Origin: Kribbella monticola
Lineage (GTDB): Bacteria; Actinomycetota; Actinomycetes; Propionibacteriales; Kribbellaceae
Reading direction: 5' to 3'
NCBI RefSeq assembly: GCF_003261635.1
Contig: NZ_QFXK01000035.1
Coordinates: forward strand, 186,001-250,000
DNA: 64,000 nt
Below the pieces are notes generated by a model. That model was not told the origin of the DNA. It searched no databases and saw nothing but the letters and a program-made list of their open reading frames with translations. The position numbers and the translations under genes were made by a program. The stretch's first letter is position 1; each line of letters begins with the position of its first letter. This document shows, piece after piece, positions 34,053 to 42,843 of this stretch.

Positions 34053-35699
34053 TCAGATGCCGGCGGCGGTGGCGAGGTCCTTCTTGATCGCCGACAGTTC
34101 GGCGGCGGCCTGGGTGCGAGCTGCGGCGACGTCGTCGGCCGCGACCGGGATCACCACTTCCAGGTAGCACTTGAGTTTCGGCTCGGTGCCGGACGGCCGG
34201 ACGACGACGCGGGCGCCCTCGGACAGGTGATAGCGCAGGCCGTCCGTGGCCGGCAGGGTCTCGGAGGCAGTGTTCAGATCGTCGGCCTGCTCGACCGCGT
34301 GGCCGCCGAGCGAGGTCGGGGGAGTCGCCCGCAACCGGTCCATCGCGGCCGAGATCAGGCTCAGGTCCTCCACCCGCGCGGACAGTTGGTCCGTCGCATG
34401 CAACCCGTACTTCTTCGCCAGATCGTCCAGCAGGTCCAGCAAGGTCCGCCCGTCGGCCCTCGCCTGCGCGGCGAGTTGCAGCACCCGGATCAGCGTCGAG
34501 ATGCCGTCCTTGTCCTTCACGGCCGACGGATCCACGCAGTACCCGAGGGCCTCTTCGTAGCCGAAGACGAGGTCCGGGACGCGCCCGATCCACTTGAAGC
34601 CCGTGAGGGTGTCGGCGTACCGCACGCCGTACGCCGCCGCGATCTTGCTCAGCAGCGACGACGAGACGATCGAGCACGCGGCGACCCCGTCCGGCGAGGA
34701 CGACAGCAGGAACTCGCCGAGCAGTCCGCCGAGCTCGTCCCCGCGCAGCATCCGCCAGCCACCGGCCGCGGCAGGATCCGGTACTGCGACCGCGCAGCGA
34801 TCCGCATCGGGATCGTTCGCGACAGCGATGTCGGATCCTTCGGCGCGGGCCAGATCCAGCGCGGCGTCGATCGCGCCCGGCTCCTCCGGGTTGGGGAACG
34901 AGACGGTCGGGAAGTCGGGGTCCGGATCAGCCTGCGAAGCAACCACCGCCGGTACTGCGAACCCCGCGCGCGCCACGGCCTGCTCGACCAGGGCCCGGCC
35001 GACCCCGTGCAGCGGGGTGTAGGCCACGTCGAGATCGCGCGGGGCGTCTTCGGGGACCAAGGTGGCGATGCGATCCAGATAGGCGCCTAGCAGGTCGTCC
35101 CCGGCGGTCTGCCAGTCGTCACCCCGCGGTACGGAAGCCAGGGGGCCGACCGCGTCGATGGCGGCGGCGATCTCGCTGTCGGCCGGCGGCACGATCTGGG
35201 AGCCGTCCCCGAGGTACACCTTGTAGCCGTTGTCCTGCGGCGGGTTGTGCGACGCCGTCACGACGACACCGGCGACCGCTTTGAGATGCCTGATCCCGAA
35301 CGCGACCACCGGCGTCGGAGCCGGCCGGTCCAGCAGTACTGCGTCCAGCCCGGCGCCACGGACCACAGCGGCCGTGTCCTGCGCGAAGATGTCCGACTTG
35401 TGCCGCGCGTCGTACCCGATGAGCACCGGGCCGTCGGTGAGCCCGTTCGCCTTCAGGTAGGCGCAGAGACCGGCTGCCGCGCGAATCACGACGACTCTGT
35501 TCATCCGGTTGGGCCCGGCGCCCACGGCGCCCCGCAACCCCGCAGTACCGAACTCCAGCGTCCCGCTGAACCTGTCGGCCAGCTCGTCACCGGCACCTTT
35601 GTCGAGCAAGTCCTGCAGCTCGGCGCGGGTATCAGGATCGGGGTCTTCGCTCAGCCAGGCTTCGGCGGCGGCACGAACATCATCATTGACGGTCACCAC
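34053..35699 (-). CDS. Phosphosugar mutase (phosphogluco/phosphomanno/phosphopentomutase type)
   Basis: A 548-residue alpha-D-phosphohexomutase-superfamily enzyme. The phosphoserine loop TASHNP has Ser150, the metal loop NDPDADR is near residue 312, and GYEEALGY and RPSGTEPK mark the sugar- and phosphate-binding domains. Consecutive GTG codons at 35699 and 35696 are possible starts. The family acts on hexose phosphates, but the longer actinobacterial members next to nucleoside-salvage genes may convert deoxyribose-1-phosphate to the 5-phosphate, which would complete the route from deoA to deoC. Confidence 0.9.
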   Translation of the reverse strand: MVTVNDDVRAAAEAWLSEDPDPDTRAELQDLLDKGAGDELADRFSGTLEFGTAGLRGAVGAGPNRMNRVVVIRAAAGLCAYLKANGLTDGPVLIGYDARHKSDIFAQDTAAVVRGAGLDAVLLDRPAPTPVVAFGIRHLKAVAGVVVTASHNPPQDNGYKVYLGDGSQIVPPADSEIAAAIDAVGPLASVPRGDDWQTAGDDLLGAYLDRIATLVPEDAPRDLDVAYTPLHGVGRALVEQAVARAGFAVPAVVASQADPDPDFPTVSFPNPEEPGAIDAALDLARAEGSDIAVANDPDADRCAVAVPDPAAAGGWRMLRGDELGGLLGEFLLSSSPDGVAACSIVSSSLLSKIAAAYGVRYADTLTGFKWIGRVPDLVFGYEEALGYCVDPSAVKDKDGISTLIRVLQLAAQARADGRTLLDLLDDLAKKYGLHATDQLSARVEDLSLISAAMDRLRATPPTSLGGHAVEQADDLNTASETLPATDGLRYHLSEGARVVVRPSGTEPKLKCYLEVVIPVAADDVAAARTQAAAELSAIKKDLATAAGI

Positions 35700-35720
35700 C
35701 GCAAGATACAGCGAGGGGCG

Positions 35721-36182
35721 TCAGTGCCCCGAGGATTGGCAAGGCCGCGCGCGGAGGTCGGCCACGTAGTCGTCAGGGGCGCCGGCGGCTTCGGCGGCCT
35801 CGGCGAGGATGCCGAGGTAGCGGGCCGACGGCAGGCCGCCCTCGTAGGCGTTCAGGACGTACATCCAGGCCAGTTGCTCGCCGTCCAGGGTCTGCACCCG
35901 GACCTGGATCTTGCGGTAGACGCCCTGGTCGATCCATTCCCACTCGTCCAGCCGCTCGACGTCCTTGGGGTGGATGTCGTAGAGCGCGACGAACACCTGG
36001 TTCGTCGGATCGGCCGGGTCCTCGACGACGGTCGCCATCGAGCCCTCCCAGCCGAGCTCCTCGCCACCGAAGGTGAGGCGCCAGCCGACGATCCACCCGG
36101 TCCCGCGCAAGGGCGAGAACGGGCACCGCTCGGCCATCAGATTCGGGTCCAGATTCGACGCAAACGCGGCGTACAGGGTCAC
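35721..36182 (-). CDS. Gamma-glutamylcyclotransferase-like protein
   Basis: A 153-residue GGCT-fold protein. The N-terminus LYAAFASNLDP matches the YGSNL substrate loop, with Ala in place of Gly, and the acidic LDEWEWIDQGVY region lies where the catalytic Glu is expected. GTG 36182 is the start; the longer frame to 36491 is antisense to the flavoprotein gene. It is transcribed toward the mutase and probably acts on a glutamyl or related amide compound. Confidence 0.8.
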   Translation of the reverse strand: MTLYAAFASNLDPNLMAERCPFSPLRGTGWIVGWRLTFGGEELGWEGSMATVVEDPADPTNQVFVALYDIHPKDVERLDEWEWIDQGVYRKIQVRVQTLDGEQLAWMYVLNAYEGGLPSARYLGILAEAAEAAGAPDDYVADLRARPCQSSGH

Positions 36183-36213
36183 GAGATCACAGGATACGGA
36201 ACAATGGCCTCTC

Positions 36214-37593
36214 GTGGCGCGAGTTGTGATCATCGGTGGCGGTCCTGGCGGGTACGAAGCGGCGAGTGCGGCCGCCCAATTGGGGGCGGAGGTGACAGTC
36301 GTCGACTCCGACGGGATCGGCGGGTCGTGCGTGCTCACGGACTGCGTCCCGAGCAAGACCCTGATCGCCACCGCGGAGGTGATGACCGAGGTCGAGGAGG
36401 CCGGCCAGCTCGGCGTACGGCTCGAGGACGGGGACGACGATCCCGCCAACTCTGTGCGTGTCGATCTCTCCGTCGTCAACAAGCGGGTCAAGGCGCTGGC
36501 GACGGCTCAGTCGGAGGGGATCAGCCGCCGGCTGGCCGACGACAAGGTCCGGGTGATCCACGGCCGCGGCCGGCTGGACGGTCCCGAGACGGTCGTGGTC
36601 GGCGACGAGCGGCTGGACGCCGACGTCGTACTGATCGCCACCGGCGCGCGGCCGCGCATCCTCAAGGGCTCCGAGCCCGACGGCGAGCGGATCCTGACCT
36701 GGGAGCAGGTCTACGAACTCGAGGAACTGCCCGAGCGGCTGATCGTTGTCGGGTCAGGTGTCACGGGCGCGGAGTTCGCCAGCGCGTACGACGCGCTCGG
36801 CAGCGACGTCGTACTGGTCTCCTCGCGGGACCGGGTCCTGCCCGGTGAGGACCAGGACGCGGCCGCCGTGCTCGAGGACGTCTTCAAGCGGCGCGGGATG
36901 ACCGTGCTCGGCAAGTCCCGGGCCGAGTCGGTACGCCGGCAGGGTGACGGCGTCGTCGTCACGCTCACCGACGGCCGGACGGTCGAGGGCTCGCACGCGC
37001 TGCTCGCGGTCGGCTCGCTGCCGAACACCGAGGACATGGGCCTGGTCGAGTCGGGCGTGTCGCTCGGCGACGGCGGCTTCATCACGGTCGACCGAGTCTC
37101 CCGAACGTCGGCCCGCGGGGTGTATGCGGCCGGCGACTGCACCGGGGTACTGATGCTCGCCTCGGTCGCCGCGATGCAGGGCCGGATCGCCATGTCGCAC
37201 GCGCTCGGCGACGCGGTGGCCCCGCTGAACCAGTCGACCGTCTCCTCCAACGTCTTCACCGCGCCCGAGATCGCCACCGTCGGCCTGACCCAGGCCGCCC
37301 TGGACGCCGGCGGCAGTACGGCGATGGTCGTCAAGGTGCCGCTCGCGGACAACGCCCGGGCCAAGATGCAGGGCGTCCGGGACGGTTTCATCAAGCTCTT
37401 CTGCCTGCCGAACACCGGCATCGTCGTCGGCGGCGTGGTGGTCGCGCCCCGCGCCAGCGAGCTCATCCACCCGATCTCGCTGGCCGTCGGCGCCCGCCTC
37501 ACCGTCGACCAGATGGCCCAGTCCTTCACCGTCTACCCGTCGGTCTCCGGCTCCATCGCCGAAGCCGCCCGCCGCCTCCACCTCCGCTCCTGA
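36214..37593 (+). CDS. NAD(P)H-quinone dehydrogenase-like flavoprotein (LpdA-type)
   Basis: A 459-residue pyridine-nucleotide disulfide oxidoreductase. It has FAD motif IIGGGPGGYEAA at the N-terminus, the redox pair GGSCVLTDCVPSK (Cys39, Cys44), NAD motif VVGSGVTGAEFA and AAGDCTG. The C-terminal dimer domain has FTVYPSVSGS where lipoamide dehydrogenases carry a catalytic His-Pro-Thr, so the active-site histidine is replaced by tyrosine. This fits the LpdA-type quinone dehydrogenases rather than lipoamide dehydrogenase. GTG 36214 is the only start matching the conserved N-terminus; it has no clear ribosome-binding site. Confidence 0.87.
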   Translation: MARVVIIGGGPGGYEAASAAAQLGAEVTVVDSDGIGGSCVLTDCVPSKTLIATAEVMTEVEEAGQLGVRLEDGDDDPANSVRVDLSVVNKRVKALATAQSEGISRRLADDKVRVIHGRGRLDGPETVVVGDERLDADVVLIATGARPRILKGSEPDGERILTWEQVYELEELPERLIVVGSGVTGAEFASAYDALGSDVVLVSSRDRVLPGEDQDAAAVLEDVFKRRGMTVLGKSRAESVRRQGDGVVVTLTDGRTVEGSHALLAVGSLPNTEDMGLVESGVSLGDGGFITVDRVSRTSARGVYAAGDCTGVLMLASVAAMQGRIAMSHALGDAVAPLNQSTVSSNVFTAPEIATVGLTQAALDAGGSTAMVVKVPLADNARAKMQGVRDGFIKLFCLPNTGIVVGGVVVAPRASELIHPISLAVGARLTVDQMAQSFTVYPSVSGSIAEAARRLHLRS

Positions 37594-37631
37594 GGCGGGC
37601 GTGGCCTGGTCGGCGTGCCAGGATTCCGGGT

Positions 37632-38792
37632 GTGCGGACGCGGGTGATGTGGGCGGTGGCGCTCGGGGTTTGTGTTGCCGTGGGCATCGTTCTGCCGATG
37701 TTGTGGCAGCACTCGCTGGTTGATCTGAAGGTGTACCGGCTCGGCGGCCGGGCTCTCTTGGACGACGCGGCGAGTTTGTACGACGTACGGCTGGCCGGCC
37801 TGCCGTTCACGTATCCGCCGTTCGCCGCGGTCGTGATGGTCCCGTTCGCCTTATTGCCCTGGCCGGTCGCGACCACTGTGTGGACGGCAGGAACGGTGGT
37901 CAGCCTCGTCTTCGTCTGGCGACTGTCGCTCGGCCGCAGCATTCCCTCGGCGCTCCTGGTGGCTGTTGTCGCTGGGTCGCTGCTGCTCGAGCCGGTCCGC
38001 GAGACGCTCGGCTTCGGTCAGGTCAACCTGATGCTCTGCGCGCTGATCCTGTACGACGTACTCGACCTCAGGCACTCCCGTCGCGGGATCTGGATCGGCA
38101 TCGCGGCCGGGATCAAGCTGACGCCACTGGTATTCCTCGGCCTGCTGGTCTTCACCCGGCAGTGGAAGGCGTTGCTGTACTCCGCCGGGTCGTTCGCGGC
38201 CACGGTTGTCGTCGGCTTCCTGATCTCGCCGCATTCGGCCACGGAGTACTGGACTTCGCTCGTCTCCGACACCACCCGGATCGGCGGCCTCGCGTTCGCC
38301 GGCAACCAGTCGTGGAATGCCTTCCTGGTCAGGTTGACGGGCGATCTCGACGGTGGCGGCCTGGTCTGGCTGGCGCTGGTCGGACTGACCGTGCTCAGCG
38401 GGCTCTGGTTCTGCCGGCTGCTGTGGTTGCGCGGCGACCGACTGGCCGCGGTGTCGATCTGCGCGCTGGTCGGACTGCTCTGCTCACCCGTCTCCTGGAG
38501 CCATCACTGGGTCTGGGCTCTACCGCTCGGCGTGTCGCTCGTGCGAGTCGTGCACGGCCGCTGGCGAGTCGTGGTCGGCGTCCTGTGGTTCGGGCTGTTC
38601 ACCGTGGCGCCGATCTGGTGGCCGCCGAATCATGACAACCGCGAGCTGACCTGGAGTGTTGGTCAGCAGCTCCTCGGCAACGCCTACCTCATCGGGGCGG
38701 TGGCGGACGTAGTACTGCTGGTTGTTGCTCACCGTGAGGCGCCGTCACCGACGGTACTTGCGGCCAATGGCCGGAAGCTGCCAGCGGCATAG
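37632..38792 (+). CDS. GT87-family mannosyltransferase-like membrane protein 1
   Basis: A 386-residue polytopic membrane protein of the DUF2029/GT87 family, which transfers mannose from polyprenyl-phosphate-mannose. It has about ten segments with an early DLKVYRLGG loop that contains the expected acidic catalytic position, then FTYPPFAA, LLEPVRETLGFGQVN, GIKLTPLVF and CSPVSWSHHWVWA. GTG 37632 places the first membrane helix at the N-terminus. It is followed 36 bases later by a paralogue. Confidence 0.85.
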   Translation: MRTRVMWAVALGVCVAVGIVLPMLWQHSLVDLKVYRLGGRALLDDAASLYDVRLAGLPFTYPPFAAVVMVPFALLPWPVATTVWTAGTVVSLVFVWRLSLGRSIPSALLVAVVAGSLLLEPVRETLGFGQVNLMLCALILYDVLDLRHSRRGIWIGIAAGIKLTPLVFLGLLVFTRQWKALLYSAGSFAATVVVGFLISPHSATEYWTSLVSDTTRIGGLAFAGNQSWNAFLVRLTGDLDGGGLVWLALVGLTVLSGLWFCRLLWLRGDRLAAVSICALVGLLCSPVSWSHHWVWALPLGVSLVRVVHGRWRVVVGVLWFGLFTVAPIWWPPNHDNRELTWSVGQQLLGNAYLIGAVADVVLLVVAHREAPSPTVLAANGRKLPAA

Positions 38793-38828
38793 ACCGGTTG
38801 TGCCCCCTTCGGCTGCCAGGCTTGGCCG

Positions 38829-40040
38829 GTGACAATGGGGTTCTTGGGGGCTCCGGCAAAGCGTCCTTGGTGGTTCGCGGCCGGTGTCTGTGTGCTGGTC
38901 GCCCTGCTGCTGCCGTTCGTGTGGAGACACACCGGCGCCGACCTGAAGGTCTACCGGCTCGGCGGCTCGGCGATCCTGGCCGACCCGTCCACCTTGTACG
39001 AGGCGCGGCTGCGCTACATCTCGATGCCCTTCACGTACCCGCTGTTCGGCGGCCTCGTGATGGTGCCCGTGTCGCTGCTGCCCTGGCCGGTGGCGTACGG
39101 CGCATCGATCGCGGTCTCCCTGATCGCCCTGTTCGCCATCTGGCGACTGAGCCTGCGAGACCACCTCGTTGCCCTCCACAAGTATTTCGGCCGTCTCCAC
39201 CCGGCCGTGCTGGTAGCCCTGGTGGCCGCCTCCATGCTGCTCGAGCCGGTGCGCGAGACCCTCTCGTACGGCCAGATCAACCTCATCCTCTGCGCGGTCA
39301 TCCTGTACGACGTCCTCGCCGCGAAGCGCTCGAGTCGCGGGATCTGGATCGGGCTGGCCGCCGGGATCAAGCTGACGCCGTTGGTGTTCTTCGGACTGCT
39401 TCTCGTCACGAAGCAGTGGCGAGCCCTCGCGCACGCGTCGGCCGCGTTCCTCGTGACCGTGCTGATCGGGTTCCTGCTCGCGCCGCGGACCGCCCTGGAC
39501 TACTGGACGCACATGGTGTCGGACACCGGGCGGATCGGCGGTCTGGCGTACGCCGGGAACCAGTCGTGGAACGGCTTTCTGATTCGCGTCACCGGTGACC
39601 TGGCGGGTGGCGGCCGGCTCTGGCAGGTCGTCGTACTGCTGACCGTCGTCGGCGGACTCTGGCTGACCCGCGTGCTGTGGTTGCGCGGCGAACAGCTCGC
39701 CTCGGTGTCGGTCTGCGCGTTGATCGGCCTGCTGTGCTCGCCGGTGTCCTGGAGCCACCACTGGGTCTGGTGCCTGCCGCTCGGCATCTCCTTGCTGACG
39801 GCAACACAACTCGGCCGCCGCCACCCGATCCCGCTGGCGGCCACCTGGTTCGGCCTCTTCGCCCTGGCACCCATCTGGTGGCCGGCCCGCGGCGACAACC
39901 AGGAACTCAGCTGGAACCTCCTCGAACACCTCGCCGGCAATGCCTACCTCTGGCTTTCCCTGACAGCCTCAGTCCTACTGGCCATCGGCACCCGCACCAA
40001 GGCCGCGGCGGAAGCCGGGAACCAGGCGCTCACCAGGTAG
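38829..40040 (+). CDS. GT87-family mannosyltransferase-like membrane protein 2
   Basis: A 403-residue paralogue of the previous gene with the same landmarks in the same order: DLKVYRLGG, FTYPLF, LLEPVRETLSYGQIN, GIKLTPLVF, AGNQSWNGF, CSPVSWSHHWVW and APIWWPA. GTG 38829 is used; ATG 38835 is possible. Both likely act in polyprenyl-phosphomannose-dependent glycan or lipoglycan synthesis. Its stop lies three bases from the convergent TetR stop. Confidence 0.85.
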   Translation: MTMGFLGAPAKRPWWFAAGVCVLVALLLPFVWRHTGADLKVYRLGGSAILADPSTLYEARLRYISMPFTYPLFGGLVMVPVSLLPWPVAYGASIAVSLIALFAIWRLSLRDHLVALHKYFGRLHPAVLVALVAASMLLEPVRETLSYGQINLILCAVILYDVLAAKRSSRGIWIGLAAGIKLTPLVFFGLLLVTKQWRALAHASAAFLVTVLIGFLLAPRTALDYWTHMVSDTGRIGGLAYAGNQSWNGFLIRVTGDLAGGGRLWQVVVLLTVVGGLWLTRVLWLRGEQLASVSVCALIGLLCSPVSWSHHWVWCLPLGISLLTATQLGRRHPIPLAATWFGLFALAPIWWPARGDNQELSWNLLEHLAGNAYLWLSLTASVLLAIGTRTKAAAEAGNQALTR

Positions 40041-40043
40041 CCG

Positions 40044-40568
40044 CTACTGCGGCCGGAGTCCGTCGAGGATCAGCGCCAGCATCCGGGGGGATCGCTCGGG
40101 CGTGGCGCGCCACAGCGCACTGGTCAACTGGAGGAAGTCACCGGCGTCCGCGTCCGCGCGGATGCTCCCGTCCTTCTTGCCGGCCTCGATGAGTTCCTCG
40201 ATCGCCGCCACCACCGGCTCGTACGTCTGCTCGGCCATGGCCTGCTGGGCGGCCGGGCTGAGGGCGTTGCCGAGCCCGTGCTTCCTGCGCATGGCTTCGA
40301 CCAGGCCGGTGGTCCACCGGCGTAGTGCTTCCAGCGGCGGATGGCCGGCGAGCAGACCCGGGACGCTGCCGGTGATCTGCTCGACCTCGTCCTGATAGAC
40401 GGCCAGCAGCAGGGCCTCTCGGGTCGGGAAGTTGCGGTACAGCGTGCCGGCACCGACTCCGGCCCGCTGGGCGAGCTGGTTCATCGAGGTGGAGCCGTCC
40501 TCGGCGAAGGCCTCGCGGGCAGCCGCGAGGATGCGTTCCCGGTTCTCCCGGGCGTCTGAACGAACCAC
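40044..40568 (-). CDS. TetR-family transcriptional repressor
   Basis: A 174-residue TetR protein with HTH TSMNQLAQRAGVGAGTLYRN and a C-terminal helical domain. GTG 40568 is preferred to ATG 40628 because the latter would place the two operator palindromes inside the coding region and give an atypical N-terminus. It is divergent from an aldo/keto reductase. Confidence 0.88.
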   Translation of the reverse strand: MVRSDARENRERILAAAREAFAEDGSTSMNQLAQRAGVGAGTLYRNFPTREALLLAVYQDEVEQITGSVPGLLAGHPPLEALRRWTTGLVEAMRRKHGLGNALSPAAQQAMAEQTYEPVVAAIEELIEAGKKDGSIRADADAGDFLQLTSALWRATPERSPRMLALILDGLRPQ

Positions 40569-40588
40569 AGAAACCTCGTCCTTGCTAA

Positions 40589-40628
40589 GTGGAGAGTTCT
40601 CCACTACGTTAAATGGAGAACTCTCCAC
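40589..40628. promoter_or_regulatory. Two TetR operators
   Basis: GTGGAGAGTTCTCCAC (40589-40604) and ATGGAGAACTCTCCAC (40613-40628) are near-identical 16-base palindromes, 24 bases apart centre to centre, in the gap between divergent TetR and reductase genes. Arms GTGGAGA and TCTCCAC are perfect in the first site. This is a convincing operator pair. Confidence 0.8.
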
Positions 40629-40650
40629 ATACTACTCGCAAGGGGCACCC

Positions 40651-41700
<1,050 letters not shown>

Positions 41701-41760
41701 CGAGTGACCTGGCGACCGGAGGGTCCGGTTTCGACGCCATCACCTGGCCGTGGACAAGAA

Positions 41761-41789
41761 ACCCCGGGCACAGAGACTGTGCCCGGGGT
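41761..41789. terminator. Terminator shared by reductase and Gly/Asp-rich gene
   Basis: ACCCCGGGCACAG (41761-41773) and CTGTGCCCGGGGT (41777-41789) form a perfect 13-base stem with a three-base loop. On the minus strand it is followed by TTTCTT, so it is a good terminator for the gene at 41801-42694; it may also serve the plus-strand reductase. Confidence 0.8.
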
Positions 41790-41800
41790 CGATGATGAGG

Positions 41801-42694
41801 TCAGAAGTCGAAGCCGCCGCCGTCGAAACCGCCGCCGTCGCCGCCACCGAAGTCCCAGCCGCCGGAGTCGCCGCCGCCGAAGTCACCGCCGGGGTCCTGG
41901 CTGAAGTCGAAGTCCCCGCCGTCACCGCCACCGCCGTCGCCACCGTCGTACCCGCCGCCGTCACCACCACCGTCGTAGCCGCCACCGTCGAACCCGCCGC
42001 CGGCGTAGTCGCCGTAGCCGCCGCCGGCGAACATCCCGCCGAGCATGGTGCCGATGAACATGCCGGTCATCACGCCACCCAGACCGCCGAACATGCCTTG
42101 GGCGTACGGCGAGTAGGCCGGTCCGGCCTCCCAGTACGGCACCCGCTGCGGGCCGACCATGACCTTGCGGACGTCCGGCTCGGCGCCCGCGCGGACCCGC
42201 TCGACGTCGGCCGCGCAGGCCGGGACCTCACGCGGTGCGCCGCCGGGCGGGGCCCAGGTCACGTCCGCGACGGACGGACCGTGCTGCGGGTTGAAGAAGC
42301 AGGAGGGACGCCGCTGCGGCAGCGGTTCGCCGTTCACCCGGGCGCGGACGCAGGCCATCGCGTACCGGCCGTCCTCGAGGATCTCGATCACGTGCTTGAT
42401 CTGCTCGGCCTGGGTGACCTGACCGACCGCTTGCTTGGCCGACTCGTAGGAGTCCAGCGCGCGCTGGTAGTCCTGCCGGGCGCCGTCGCCGAGATCCTTG
42501 CCGACCATGTCCAGGTCGAGGTCCTGCAACTCCTCGCCGAACTTGGTGATGTCCTCGTCCGCGGTGCGCTTGACCGACTCGAGCTCGGCCGACGAGATCT
42601 CGTCGCGCTTCTTCGTCTCCAGTTGCGTGCGGCGGTAGGAGCGATAGGCCAGCGCGGCGATCACGATCACCGCGATCAGCAGGATGAATTCCAT
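41801..42694 (-). CDS. Membrane protein with Gly/Asp-rich tail
   Basis: A 297-residue protein starting at ATG 42694, with GAGGAAGG just upstream. Residues 2-20 are a membrane segment (MEFILLIAVIVIAALAYRSY as start), followed by a basic stretch, a predicted coiled-coil region (about 25-110), a cysteine-containing domain with HGPSVADVTWAPPG, and a flexible tail from about residue 215 that is almost only Gly, Asp, Tyr and Phe. The tail could be flexible or calcium-binding. Function unknown. Confidence 0.8.
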   Translation of the reverse strand: MEFILLIAVIVIAALAYRSYRRTQLETKKRDEISSAELESVKRTADEDITKFGEELQDLDLDMVGKDLGDGARQDYQRALDSYESAKQAVGQVTQAEQIKHVIEILEDGRYAMACVRARVNGEPLPQRRPSCFFNPQHGPSVADVTWAPPGGAPREVPACAADVERVRAGAEPDVRKVMVGPQRVPYWEAGPAYSPYAQGMFGGLGGVMTGMFIGTMLGGMFAGGGYGDYAGGGFDGGGYDGGGDGGGYDGGDGGGGDGGDFDFSQDPGGDFGGGDSGGWDFGGGDGGGFDGGGFDF

Positions 42695-42843
42695 GACAGC
42701 CTTCCTCGACGGGTAGTGCGTCGAGCCTACCGGGGCAGCCCAATCGGGCCGGAAGTGCCGCCACGCAGAGTGATCACAATGCCAGGGATTCCCGTCACCG
42801 TGTGCACATAATCGATCACGCTGCCCGAGCACAGGGGTGAAAG

